A stretch of 44,435 bases of DNA from a bacterium. GTDB taxonomy: Bacteria > Planctomycetota > SZUA-567. The notes below the pieces were generated by a model. It worked only from the letters and a program-made list of their open reading frames with translations. It had not been told where the DNA came from and made no database searches. Positions within the stretch are counted from its first letter, which is position 1. Every line of letters begins with the position of its first letter. Of this stretch, positions 1 through 8,434 are shown in pieces. The stretch lies in NCBI GenBank assembly GCA_003245715.1, contig QKCJ01000047.1, forward strand, positions 1-44,435. Reading direction: 5' to 3'. A program made the position numbers and the translations under genes.

Positions 1-67
1 AAGAAGGTTACCAGTAAGTTCTGGAACTGGAAGATTTGCTGAGATTATTGCCGATTATTGTTTCCCG

Positions 68-100
68 CAAGACAGGCCTGTCATATGGTCTGTCTTGTTT
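68..100 (+). terminator. Probable intrinsic terminator of an upstream gene
   Basis: An 11-bp stem (68-78 with 87-97, one G-T pair) closes an 8-base loop and is followed by TTTGTT. The gene it serves lies almost wholly left of the window. Possible ends of that gene are the TAA at 15-17 or the TGA at 40-42, and too little is visible to name it. Confidence 0.55.
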
Positions 101-225
101 GTTATTCCATATAATAAATATTGTGGCATATGTTTTTTTTATAGGTATTTTGAGGAATCTTTATAAAATTATGGTAGATGGTTTTAAGGGCTTAAAACTG
201 GTTATTAATCAGGATTAATATAAAG

Positions 226-3200
226 ATGAAGCATTTGATTGGTTCTCATTCCAAGAAGAAGCGTGATTTTTTGATGCTTGTTACCGTTACCGCATTTGCG
301 ATGGCGATTGTTGCGTTTAATTGGTGGGTTTTGCTTAATACCGATCAACATATGCGCGACTCGCTCTTACAGCAGGCAAGGATCTCCGCGCAATCTGTCA
401 ACATCTCTTTTATAAAATCTCTTGCCGGCAATAGATCAGATCTGATTAAACCTGAATATGGAAAGCTTTTTTTGCAACTCTCGACAATCAGGCATTCAAG
501 TCCGGATTATGAATATGTTTATCTCATGGGGCTTAACTCGCAGGGTAAGGTCTATTTTATCATTGATGCAACTGAAGATGAGCCAGAGTTGCCGGGCGCG
601 GTTTACAAAGATGCCTCCAGCGAGCTTTTACAGTGCTTTAAAACGGCCCAGTCATTTGTAGAGGGGCCTTTGCCGGATGAGTGGGGGATATGGGTTTCAG
701 CGTTAGTGCCGGTTGTGGATCCGTTAAGTGGCGAGGTCATCGCCGTATTAGGGATAGACAGTGACGCCAGTGTCTGGAATGAAAATGTCTTGAAATTATC
801 GGCAAATTCGATGATTTTTATAATACTGCTTTTTGCCTGTATTCTTGTCGCGCTATATTATATCCGCAAAGAAGCTGTTTCTGTGCGTCCGGTTTTAAAG
901 CGCATCATGCTCCCGCTCTCGGTTATTCAGTTGCTTTTGATTGCGGGAACAGTCGGAATTCTCTATTATCAACAGCAACGTGATATTGCCAAGTCCAATC
1001 TTATTCTTCAGAAGAAGGTAAGTGATGACCTGCGCCGGTCAATTGAAAAACATTATAATGCTATTTCCGCATTGCAAAACGTTATTTCTGTTGATGAAAA
1101 CGTCAAAGCGGCTTTTCGGGACAGCAATGCTGATTTTTTCCGGGAGCATTTTTTCCCGCTTTTTACCGGTATGTATAAAAATAATTTTGCACATCTTTTT
1201 TCCTTCTACAATTCTGCCGGTCAGCAAATCTGCAATTACAATGCTGAAATGAACTTGCCATCTGCCGATTCAGAAAAAATGCTTGCAGAGTGCATACGGA
1301 TTGGCAAAAAGTTTTCCGGTATTGCCAAAAACCAGGCCGGTTCGTTGATGAGCATGGTTATATTGCCTATTCATGACGGCTCTAAAATTATCGGCTATTT
1401 TGAGGTTGGGGTTGATCTGGCGGTCGTATTTGAGAATATTTACCGTGAGTCTGGCGATGAGATTACTGTAATTCTTGATAAAGAAGGTGTTAATCAGATT
1501 GAATGGGAAAACCGGATTGTTCCTCAGGATTACCCCGTTAACTGGTATACCTTTGGCAATAAAGTGATTTCTTTCACAACTTTTAACAGTAATGATTCAG
1601 GTATTGGTCCTCTGGTTATGCAAATACGTCAGGGCTGTACAAATACTGCTTCGTTCAGATTGATTGACGGTAATTCGTGGAGCATACTGCCGGTTATTAT
1701 CTGTGATTATGATGGTAAGCATATTGGTTGTATGTTGATAATGCGTAATGTTACTTTCCTCAAACAGGAGAATATTTCTTTCTTGCTACTGGTTGGTTTT
1801 TCAGGAAGTCTTATTTTCTTTGGCTTATGGGTTTTACTCTTTTTATTATTGCGTAAAACAGATGAAAATATAAATGAACACCTGAGGATTATCCGCGAGA
1901 GTGAGAATAAACACAGAACACTGTTTTCGTCATCTCCTGATGCCTATTTTCTTGTAGATATGGATCTGATTGTTGTTGACTGCAACGACGCTGCTTGCCG
2001 GATTCTCAAGTTGTCTTCTTTTGATATTATTAACCGGAGCGTCAATAACGTACTGCCTGAGTTAAATACCAGTGGACGTTTTGACCGGGCGTTACAGAAA
2101 ATGCGGCGTAGCAGAAACTCTGAAAAGTTTCCGACCAATTTCGAATTTTTCCATATTCTGGTTGATGAAAGCAAGATATGGCTTGAAGCATTAGCATCGT
2201 TGATTTCCACCAATAATGACGATATGGCATTTCTTTCTGTCAGAAATATTACCGATCAGGTTAATGCTGACAATGAAATAAAATCGTCATTGTCGCTTCT
2301 TAATGCCACACTTGACTCGACCGCGGACGGGCTTCTGGTTGTTGATTTTAACGACCATGTCGTCTGCTGGAATCATAAATTCCTGGAGTTGTGGAATATT
2401 CCGGAATCTCTGGTTCTTACTAAAGACGATACCTCACTACTTAATTTTGTTACCCACCAGGTCGTCGATCAGTCAGGCTTTCTCGCCAAGGTACGCGAGT
2501 TGTATGCCAGTCAGCAGATGACCTGTTATGACGAAATATATCTTGTTGACGGCAGAATTTTCGAACGCTACTCTCAACCTCAGAGGAAAGGCGATGAGAT
2601 CATCGGCAGGGTCTGGAGTTTCCGGGACATTACCGCCAAGAAAAATGCGGAGAATGATCTGCTGCAATCAGAACGGATGGCCGCTGTGGGTACGTTGGCG
2701 GCTGGCATTGCTCATAATTTCAATAACCTGAACACCGGAATTATCGGACATCTGCAAATCCTGCGTAACAAGGAAAACCTCTCTGAGCGCGGAGTCAAGA
2801 AACTTGAGCTGATTCTTAAGACTGTTAAACGTTCACTTTCATTGACAGACAGTCTTCTGACATTCACCGGCAAACGTAAAGGTACGCGTCGTAATCACCA
2901 TCTTGATGCACTTATTAACGATACAATTGCTCTTGTCCATGACGAGTTTGTGAATGATGATATCAATATTAACATGCAACTAGAGCAGGGGTTAATTGTT
3001 TTCTGCAATGCTGGTGAAATATGCCATGTCCTCTTCAACCTTTTTACTAACGCCCGTCATGCGATGATCGAGTCTGAGCCTAAAAACCTGACTATTAAAT
3101 GTTATAAGGAGGCGTTGATGGGGGTGGTTGAAGTAACGGATTCCGGTTGTGGCATTTCTGAAGAGTTTTTGCGGGATGTATTTACTCCGTTTTTCACAAC

Positions 3201-3372
3201 CAAGGGAGAGCATGCCAGTGCCGGCTCCATATTCTCTTCGGTGAAGGGTACTGGTCTTGGACTTAGTTCATCAAAAGCAATCGTTCTGAACCATAATGGT
3301 GAGATTACTGTAGACAGCACCGTTAATCAGGGGACGACCTTTACGGTTCGTCTGCCGCTTTCTGAGGTGTAG
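226..3372 (+). CDS. Membrane sensor histidine kinase, double sensor and PAS-PAS, no receiver domain
   Basis: A 1048-residue sensor kinase. By eye, membrane segments lie near residues 15-35, 193-214, 224-247 and 513-537, enclosing two predicted extracytoplasmic sensor regions (about 36-192 and 248-512) that resemble Cache folds. Two PAS-like domains follow (about 560-670 and 685-805). The dimerisation/phosphoacceptor helix has His830 in the motif AAGIAHNFNN. The ATPase domain shows the N box (FTNARHAM, near 942), the G1 box (DSGCGIS) and the G2 box (GTGLGLS). It should autophosphorylate at His830 and pass phosphate to a separate response regulator. No response regulator gene is visible nearby, so its partner and signal are unknown. 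The ATG at 226 has only a weak Shine-Dalgarno sequence (AAAG), but no better start precedes the first membrane helix. A possible terminator follows at 3392-3423. Confidence 0.9.
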   Translation: MKHLIGSHSKKKRDFLMLVTVTAFAMAIVAFNWWVLLNTDQHMRDSLLQQARISAQSVNISFIKSLAGNRSDLIKPEYGKLFLQLSTIRHSSPDYEYVYLMGLNSQGKVYFIIDATEDEPELPGAVYKDASSELLQCFKTAQSFVEGPLPDEWGIWVSALVPVVDPLSGEVIAVLGIDSDASVWNENVLKLSANSMIFIILLFACILVALYYIRKEAVSVRPVLKRIMLPLSVIQLLLIAGTVGILYYQQQRDIAKSNLILQKKVSDDLRRSIEKHYNAISALQNVISVDENVKAAFRDSNADFFREHFFPLFTGMYKNNFAHLFSFYNSAGQQICNYNAEMNLPSADSEKMLAECIRIGKKFSGIAKNQAGSLMSMVILPIHDGSKIIGYFEVGVDLAVVFENIYRESGDEITVILDKEGVNQIEWENRIVPQDYPVNWYTFGNKVISFTTFNSNDSGIGPLVMQIRQGCTNTASFRLIDGNSWSILPVIICDYDGKHIGCMLIMRNVTFLKQENISFLLLVGFSGSLIFFGLWVLLFLLLRKTDENINEHLRIIRESENKHRTLFSSSPDAYFLVDMDLIVVDCNDAACRILKLSSFDIINRSVNNVLPELNTSGRFDRALQKMRRSRNSEKFPTNFEFFHILVDESKIWLEALASLISTNNDDMAFLSVRNITDQVNADNEIKSSLSLLNATLDSTADGLLVVDFNDHVVCWNHKFLELWNIPESLVLTKDDTSLLNFVTHQVVDQSGFLAKVRELYASQQMTCYDEIYLVDGRIFERYSQPQRKGDEIIGRVWSFRDITAKKNAENDLLQSERMAAVGTLAAGIAHNFNNLNTGIIGHLQILRNKENLSERGVKKLELILKTVKRSLSLTDSLLTFTGKRKGTRRNHHLDALINDTIALVHDEFVNDDININMQLEQGLIVFCNAGEICHVLFNLFTNARHAMIESEPKNLTIKCYKEALMGVVEVTDSGCGISEEFLRDVFTPFFTTKGEHASAGSIFSSVKGTGLGLSSSKAIVLNHNGEITVDSTVNQGTTFTVRLPLSEV

Positions 3373-3391
3373 CGGTTGGGAATTCCACATG

Positions 3392-3423
3392 ACGGCTATA
3401 ATTATTTGTTGTGCCGTTTTTTT
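3392..3423 (+). terminator. Possible terminator after the histidine kinase
   Basis: ACGGC (3392-3396) pairs with GCCGT (3413-3417) and is followed by a run of seven T. The loop of about 16 bases is long, so this is a moderate candidate. It overlaps the 3' end of the convergent AraC-type gene. Confidence 0.45.
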
Positions 3424-4233
3424 CTGAAGTCTGTCGGTGTGCAGCAGTTTTTTTTGCGGAATATTCTGCAAAAATAATAGACATTCTTAAAACCTGATTC
3501 CTCGGCAATTTTACTGATGCTCCAGTTTGTCCTGCAGAGTAATTCTCTGGCATAGTCCAGCCGCAGCCCTATTGCGTATGCAACCGGTGATTGTTTGAAA
3601 TAATTCCTGAACAGTTCGGAAATATGCTGGCGTGAGAGATGGGCTGCTCTTGCGATATCATCAAGCGTGATCTCTGAGTGGAAATTGTTTTCAATATGAA
3701 ATTTTGCCTTAAGGACTGACGGTGGGATTCCACCCGGCCCAGACGTTTGGGCTTGCCGCATCAACTCTGCCCCCGATTATATCAAACAGGTTCTCAATAA
3801 TCCTGCTTTCTGTACCGTCTACATTCTGCATTTCACTGTGAAGCAGCCATAACCAGTTCAGGAATGGTGTTGAGTCTTTAAGTTTTATTGGTGTAAGTTC
3901 GGGAAGAAAATATTTTTGCGAAAAATAATCTGTTGCCGGGCCACTGACTCGCAGCCATGAATGAGACCATTTCTCAGAACCGTTGCCATAAATTGCCGGT
4001 ATATCCTTGGGGATAATTACCAGAGATTCTTCTTCGACGGAAAAATCCTGATCATTTATCGTTAATTTTACCGGATGATGGAAAACCATTACGCGCAATG
4101 CAGGGATTCCGTGTGAGGTATCGCAGATATCATGCCTGACACAGTTGATTCCGATCACCTCAGGGGTTAAGCGTTGGAGGCTGCTGTTGGCGGCGTAGGC
4201 AAAACGAGCCAGAACGTTTTTTCTCTTCATCAT
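3402..4233 (-). pseudogene. AraC-family regulator split by a one-base frameshift
   Basis: Two overlapping minus-strand frames together make one AraC-type regulator. The first part (from 4233, about 150 residues) is the cupin-like effector domain, with motifs such as VMVFHHPVKLTI and a hydrophobic helix with LWLLHSEM. The second part (ending at 3402) is the double helix-turn-helix DNA-binding domain, with LDDIARAAHLSRQHISELF and SISKIAEESGFKNVYYFCRIF. The frames join smoothly if the run of five C at 3770-3774 (G on the coding strand) is shortened by one: the join then reads IIGAELMRQAQTSGP, as expected for the linker helix. As written, the first frame stops shortly after in ...NPTVSP. This could be a sequencing error, a recent mutation or a slippage-prone switch. 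It diverges from the sulfatase gene at 4375, which it probably controls. The start codon is ATG 4233 or the adjacent ATG 4230; neither has a strong ribosome binding site. Confidence 0.85.
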
Positions 4234-4286
4234 TAAATCCGAATAAAGTGCAAAAAGATCATAATAATCTTTATTTTTTAATGCCG

Positions 4287-4315
4287 TTAATTGTTGTATA
4301 TTTCGTATATATAAT
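4287..4315 (+). promoter_or_regulatory. Candidate promoter for the sulfatase gene
   Basis: TTAATT (4287-4292) and a perfect TATAAT (4310-4315) are separated by 17 bases in the AT-rich gap between the divergent AraC-type gene and the sulfatase. The -35 match is poor, as is common for promoters that need an AraC-type activator. No clear direct-repeat operator could be picked out. Confidence 0.35.
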
Positions 4316-4374
4316 TTATTTTAGATTATAACCTTGTTATTTCAATCAGAAAAAAGTAAAAAAAAGGAGTTGCT

Positions 4375-5772
4375 GTGAGTAAACGTCCGGACAATGTAAT
4401 ATTGATAACTACCGATCACATGCGTTACGACTGTATTAACGCGCACGGTAATCCGTATATTCATACTCCAAATATGGATTATCTGGTTAATAACGGCATC
4501 TCATTCAGTAACTGTTTTGCCCAGAACCCGCTTTGCATGCCAAGCCGCAGTTCGTTTATGACCGGGTTTTATCCACAGCAGGTTGGTGTAACTTCAAATG
4601 GTCATTGTCTTGATCCGGATTTTCCCTTTACTGCTCCGCGGCTCTTTGCCGGTAATGGTTATAAAACTGCGCAAATTGGCAAGCTTCATTTTCAGCCGCA
4701 TGAGAACTGTGATCTTGATCCGAGAGCAAGGTATGATTATGGCTTTGACACCTTATGGCTTTCAGAGGAACCGGGGCCTTATGAGGATGCTTATGTTAAT
4801 TTCCTGCGCAATGAATGGCGCGATTATGTCGATCTTTTCCGCGTACCGCGTTCTGATAGCCCTGAGAGGGCGAAAGAACTTAACGGGCGTGTTATTGATG
4901 CGCCGTGGCAGGCGAGTTATTCGGGCTGGATCGCAGAGCAGGGCAGCCGTTTTGTCAAAACCAGAGATAACTGTTTTATTCATCTTGGTTTTTATGCGCC
5001 GCACCCGCCTCTGAACCCCACCAAAGAGATGTTTGAGCCGTATCTGAATATGGAGATTCCCCAAGCCCGTCTTGGCGATCATGAATGGGAGGACAAACCA
5101 GAACCGCTGGCATCAATGATAAAACAGTACGCCCAGTCATGGACTGAGGAGGGACTGACGAATTACCGTAAGCATTTTTATGCGATGGTGACGGGGGTTG
5201 ATCTGGCGCTGGGACAGTTTCTTGCTACGCTCCGCGAAAGCGGCAAGCTTGATAATACGCTGATTGTCTTTACCAGTGACCATGGCGACTTGTGCGGCGA
5301 CCACTCAATGCTTCTCAAGCAGCACAGTTTTTATGATGAGCTGATGCACCTGCCATTACTCTTCTTCTGGCCTGAGGGGGTGGGTACCGAGGGGCGTAAA
5401 GAGGATGATCTTGTTGAGATGATTGACTTGCTACCGACAATGCTTGAACTATCAGGTGGTCGTATGCCTCCACATTCTCCTGGAATCAGTTATGCCGAGC
5501 CGCTACGGGAAAGAAAAAAAGTTAATGGTCGCGATGATGTGCTTGCCTATAATGGCGAAGGCGATGTGATGTTGCGTACTGATAAATTTAAATATATCGC
5601 CTATCATACAGGGGGGGAAGTACTGTATGATTATTCAGACCAAAAACCTGAAGTTATTAACCATATAAATGATTCCTCTTATAATAATACATTGAATGAT
5701 ATGAGAAAGAGGGCAATGTTCAGATCGGCAACTGCGTCTGCATCTGCACAGGCTTTGAAATTCAGATTTTGA
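4375..5772 (+). CDS. Sulfatase (arylsulfatase family, formylglycine-dependent)
   Basis: A 465-residue type I sulfatase. The signature C-x-P-S-R appears as C54-MPSR-58; this Cys is normally converted to formylglycine by a maturase. N-terminal metal-site residues are in ITTDHMRYD (residues 11-19), and the second metal motif is TSDHGDLCGDH in the C-terminal half. The enzyme would hydrolyse sulfate esters, probably on a sugar or polysaccharide fragment. The start is GTG at 4375, chosen because AAAGGAG lies just upstream at proper spacing and the next residues match the family start. There is no signal peptide, so it is predicted to be cytoplasmic, unlike many polysaccharide sulfatases. It diverges from an AraC-type regulator and is followed by a sialate O-acetylesterase, which suggests use of a decorated glycan. 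The substrate cannot be told. Confidence 0.93.
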   Translation: MSKRPDNVILITTDHMRYDCINAHGNPYIHTPNMDYLVNNGISFSNCFAQNPLCMPSRSSFMTGFYPQQVGVTSNGHCLDPDFPFTAPRLFAGNGYKTAQIGKLHFQPHENCDLDPRARYDYGFDTLWLSEEPGPYEDAYVNFLRNEWRDYVDLFRVPRSDSPERAKELNGRVIDAPWQASYSGWIAEQGSRFVKTRDNCFIHLGFYAPHPPLNPTKEMFEPYLNMEIPQARLGDHEWEDKPEPLASMIKQYAQSWTEEGLTNYRKHFYAMVTGVDLALGQFLATLRESGKLDNTLIVFTSDHGDLCGDHSMLLKQHSFYDELMHLPLLFFWPEGVGTEGRKEDDLVEMIDLLPTMLELSGGRMPPHSPGISYAEPLRERKKVNGRDDVLAYNGEGDVMLRTDKFKYIAYHTGGEVLYDYSDQKPEVINHINDSSYNNTLNDMRKRAMFRSATASASAQALKFRF

Positions 5773-5924
5773 ATATTTGTGGCAATTGGGACTGATTATG
5801 TACTTAAAATGCTGCAAATATCGGCTTTTTTTCCAGAAAAATACCTTTCAATTCTTTATTTATGCCTACCATCGTGTAGAATAGTATTTTATGGTATGGT
5901 ATTGTTTAGAGGAAAGGGGTGTTT

Positions 5925-8114
5925 ATGAAATTACGTTTATTTGTTTTGTTGGCTCTATTTGCGGTGTCGGTATGGGCTGATGTCAAGGTTCAACCGCTCT
6001 TTAATGATAATATGGTTCTTCAGCGCAACAGCGAAGCGAACTTCTGGGGTACGGCTGATTCCGGTGAGGAAGTGACAGTTGAAGGGGCGTGGGGCAGCAG
6101 TGTCAAGGCCAAGGCTGGTGCTGACGGAAAGTGGGCGCTGAAAATCAAGACCCCTGACGCTGGTGGCCCGTTCACTCTTACCATCAAGGGTAAGAATACA
6201 ATTACATTTAAAAATGTAATGTCTGGTGAGGTCTGGCTTTGCACAGGGCAGTCAAATATGGACTGCACAATGAAATTTTTTAAAGATACCGATCAGGCCA
6301 TTAAAGATGCGAACTATCCCAATATCCGCCTTTTTAAAGTCTCCAAGAAAGTTTCATATGATAAGGAGCTTGATACTTTCGGCGGTAAGTGGGAGGAATG
6401 CTCACCCAAGACAGTTGCTGATTTTTCCTGTACTGGTTATTTCTTTGGCTTGAGCCTGTATAAGGCGTTGAACATTCCTGTTGGTCTCATTCATTGCGCC
6501 TGGGGCGGCACAAGGGTCGAAGCCTGGACACCATGGGAACTGCAGAAGGGGATTAAACGTCTTGCCGATGATAGGAGCCGTGCTGTGAAGGCCGCACCTG
6601 CCTATGATGAAACAAAAGCCAAAGCAGATTATGCTGAAGCTCAAAAAGAATATAAAGCCTGGATTGATGGCGGTAAAAAGGGTAAAGCAGTGCAACGCCC
6701 GCGTTTTAACAAGCACCCGCTGCAAAATCAGAATTTGCCGTCAGCTCTTTATAATGCCATGCTAAAGCCGCTGGCTCCGTACACCGTTAAGGGGGCTGTC
6801 TGGTATCAGGGAGAATCAAACGCAGGTGTCGCAGATCAGTATGCCCAGCTTCTTTCGACAATGATTAAGGGCTGGCGCGAGATTTGGGGGCTGGGAGATT
6901 TCCCGTTTTACGCTGTCCAGCTTCCACGCTACAAAGCTGTCTGGAAGTCACCTGTTGAGGATGGTGCATGGCCAATTCTGCGTGAAGCTTTTGCCGAAGT
7001 TGCCAGCACTGTTCCTAACGCAGGTATGGCGATAACTATCGACACTGGCGAAGCTAATGATATTCACCCTGGTCAGAAGAACCTTGTTGGCGACCGTCTG
7101 GCACGTCTTGCCCTGTATAATGATTACGGCAAGAAAGATATTGCCTACTGTGGCCCAGTTATGAAGTCCGTTGAGTTCAAGAATGACAAAGCTGTTGTTA
7201 AATTTAACAATGGCGGTTCACCGCTTGCCATCATCAAAGGTGACAAGATTGAAGGCTTTGCCTTATATGATGTAAAGAAATCTGTTTTTGTTAAAGCAGA
7301 TGCAAAAATTGTCGGTGATGATACAGTCGAGGTTACAGCCGCCGGCATTACCGATCCGACAATTGTGTATTATGCTTGGGCGACCAACCCGGAAGGGGTT
7401 AATCTTGGTAATAAAGCAGGAATCCCAGCTTCACCATTCAGATTTGGAAGCAAGCCCAAGGTGGATCTTTTGAGCAAACTGCTGCCTGACGTTGCCAAGG
7501 AATACAAGCTGGTATATCATGCTGATCCGCGCAGTAATATTTTGACCGACGGTTATACCAAATATAAATACATCGACGACAACTCTGCCAAGATTACAGA
7601 CAAGTTCACCAAGGTTGCATACTTTCTGGCATTGACAGATAATAAGGGCAATACCGAGTATGTCTTTGTCGAGATGGACCCATTCACTGACGATATCAAG
7701 AAGATCGGCGTTCCGGTCAAGGGTATTAATGATCGTTTTCAGGTTATGATCAAGAATGTCGTTGTCAAGACAAACTCCAAGTCGATCAAGGCCGGTGAAT
7801 TTGCCGAAGGCTGCAATATCGAATTCTGGGATTGTAATTTTGGCCCGGGAAATACAGCAAAGATTCCGGGGGCATCTGATAAAGCCTATGATTTTGGCGA
7901 TCAGATGTCTACTACCGCATCGCCCGGTTATGGTTGTATGCAGATCCATAACTATTCCGAAAAACAGAGTATTTTCTGCTTTAATAACTTCAAGTCCGGC
8001 AATGCCGCAGACCTTGGTATCGGTAACGCAGCAGGAGCAAATACTGACTGGACATTCAGCAAGAATGCTTCAAAAAGTTATTCTTATGCTGAATTGAAGG
8101 TACTCGTAAAATAG
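5925..8114 (+). CDS. Secreted sialate O-acetylesterase (SGNH hydrolase) with extra C-terminal domain
   Basis: An SGNH-type carbohydrate esterase of the sialate O-acetylesterase family, expected to remove O-acetyl groups from sialic acid or other sugars. From ATG 5925 the protein is 729 residues. A signal peptide covers residues 1-18 (MKLRLFVLLALFAVSVWA). The family block PLFNDNMVLQR follows. The nucleophile is in GQSNM (Ser110), a second block is VWYQGESNAG, and the catalytic Asp/His pair is in NDIHPGQKN. A GTG two codons upstream (5919) is open, but ATG 5925 sits 7 bases after GGAAAGG and gives a cleaner signal peptide. The last ~200 residues, after the esterase domain, form an extra Lys/Asn-rich domain that I do not recognise; it might bind glycan. 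A very strong terminator follows, so the gene is probably well expressed and ends its transcription unit. Confidence 0.92.
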   Translation: MKLRLFVLLALFAVSVWADVKVQPLFNDNMVLQRNSEANFWGTADSGEEVTVEGAWGSSVKAKAGADGKWALKIKTPDAGGPFTLTIKGKNTITFKNVMSGEVWLCTGQSNMDCTMKFFKDTDQAIKDANYPNIRLFKVSKKVSYDKELDTFGGKWEECSPKTVADFSCTGYFFGLSLYKALNIPVGLIHCAWGGTRVEAWTPWELQKGIKRLADDRSRAVKAAPAYDETKAKADYAEAQKEYKAWIDGGKKGKAVQRPRFNKHPLQNQNLPSALYNAMLKPLAPYTVKGAVWYQGESNAGVADQYAQLLSTMIKGWREIWGLGDFPFYAVQLPRYKAVWKSPVEDGAWPILREAFAEVASTVPNAGMAITIDTGEANDIHPGQKNLVGDRLARLALYNDYGKKDIAYCGPVMKSVEFKNDKAVVKFNNGGSPLAIIKGDKIEGFALYDVKKSVFVKADAKIVGDDTVEVTAAGITDPTIVYYAWATNPEGVNLGNKAGIPASPFRFGSKPKVDLLSKLLPDVAKEYKLVYHADPRSNILTDGYTKYKYIDDNSAKITDKFTKVAYFLALTDNKGNTEYVFVEMDPFTDDIKKIGVPVKGINDRFQVMIKNVVVKTNSKSIKAGEFAEGCNIEFWDCNFGPGNTAKIPGASDKAYDFGDQMSTTASPGYGCMQIHNYSEKQSIFCFNNFKSGNAADLGIGNAAGANTDWTFSKNASKSYSYAELKVLVK

Positions 8115-8143
8115 CTGTTTCCTGAAAATCAATTTTTTTTGTG

Positions 8144-8176
8144 CCGGTTTTCGATAATGAAAACCGGTTTTTTTTT
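8144..8176 (+). terminator. Strong intrinsic terminator after the esterase gene
   Basis: A perfect 9-bp stem (CCGGTTTTC at 8144-8152 with GAAAACCGG at 8159-8167) has a 6-base loop and is followed by nine T (8168-8176). Confidence 0.92.
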
Positions 8177-8434
8177 GTAATCTGTTTTGTCTTTGTCTGA
8201 TGGTTTAGTCAGTGTCAAAAAAAATAATCATAATTTGCTAAAGAAAAACTTATCGAGACCGCATATACGATGAGAAGCAGAAGCATACAGTCCTTGATTG
8301 TATAAATACGACGTTGACCTCTGGTTGGTGTCATAAGTTCGGAAATACCGTTTGGCAAGACGGTTCCGGCAGGTAAACGGTGCTCATGGATGACACCGGT
8401 GTTCTCACGTATGGGATTCATGGAGGAAACCCTC
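8177..8434 (+). promoter_or_regulatory. Flagellin upstream region with sigma-28-like promoter candidate and long leader
   Basis: No gene is convincing in this stretch. TAAA (8239-8242), 15 bases, then ACCGCATA (8258-8265) resembles the flagellar sigma-28 arrangement TAAA-N15-GCCGATAA in spacing, with a partial -10 match. If used, it would give a leader of roughly 160 bases. The leader contains a small hairpin (ACCGTTT...GACGGT, near 8347-8364). It also has two ANGGA-type motifs, one at about 8387-8391 and one overlapping the ribosome binding site GGAGG (8422-8426). Such motifs are where a CsrA-like protein could act; that is inference only. Confidence 0.35.

Noticed and set aside
36..218. Open frame of 60 codons with a hydrophobic stretch before the first kinase
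   Set aside because: It starts inside the terminator hairpin region, has no ribosome binding site and low-complexity AT-rich composition.
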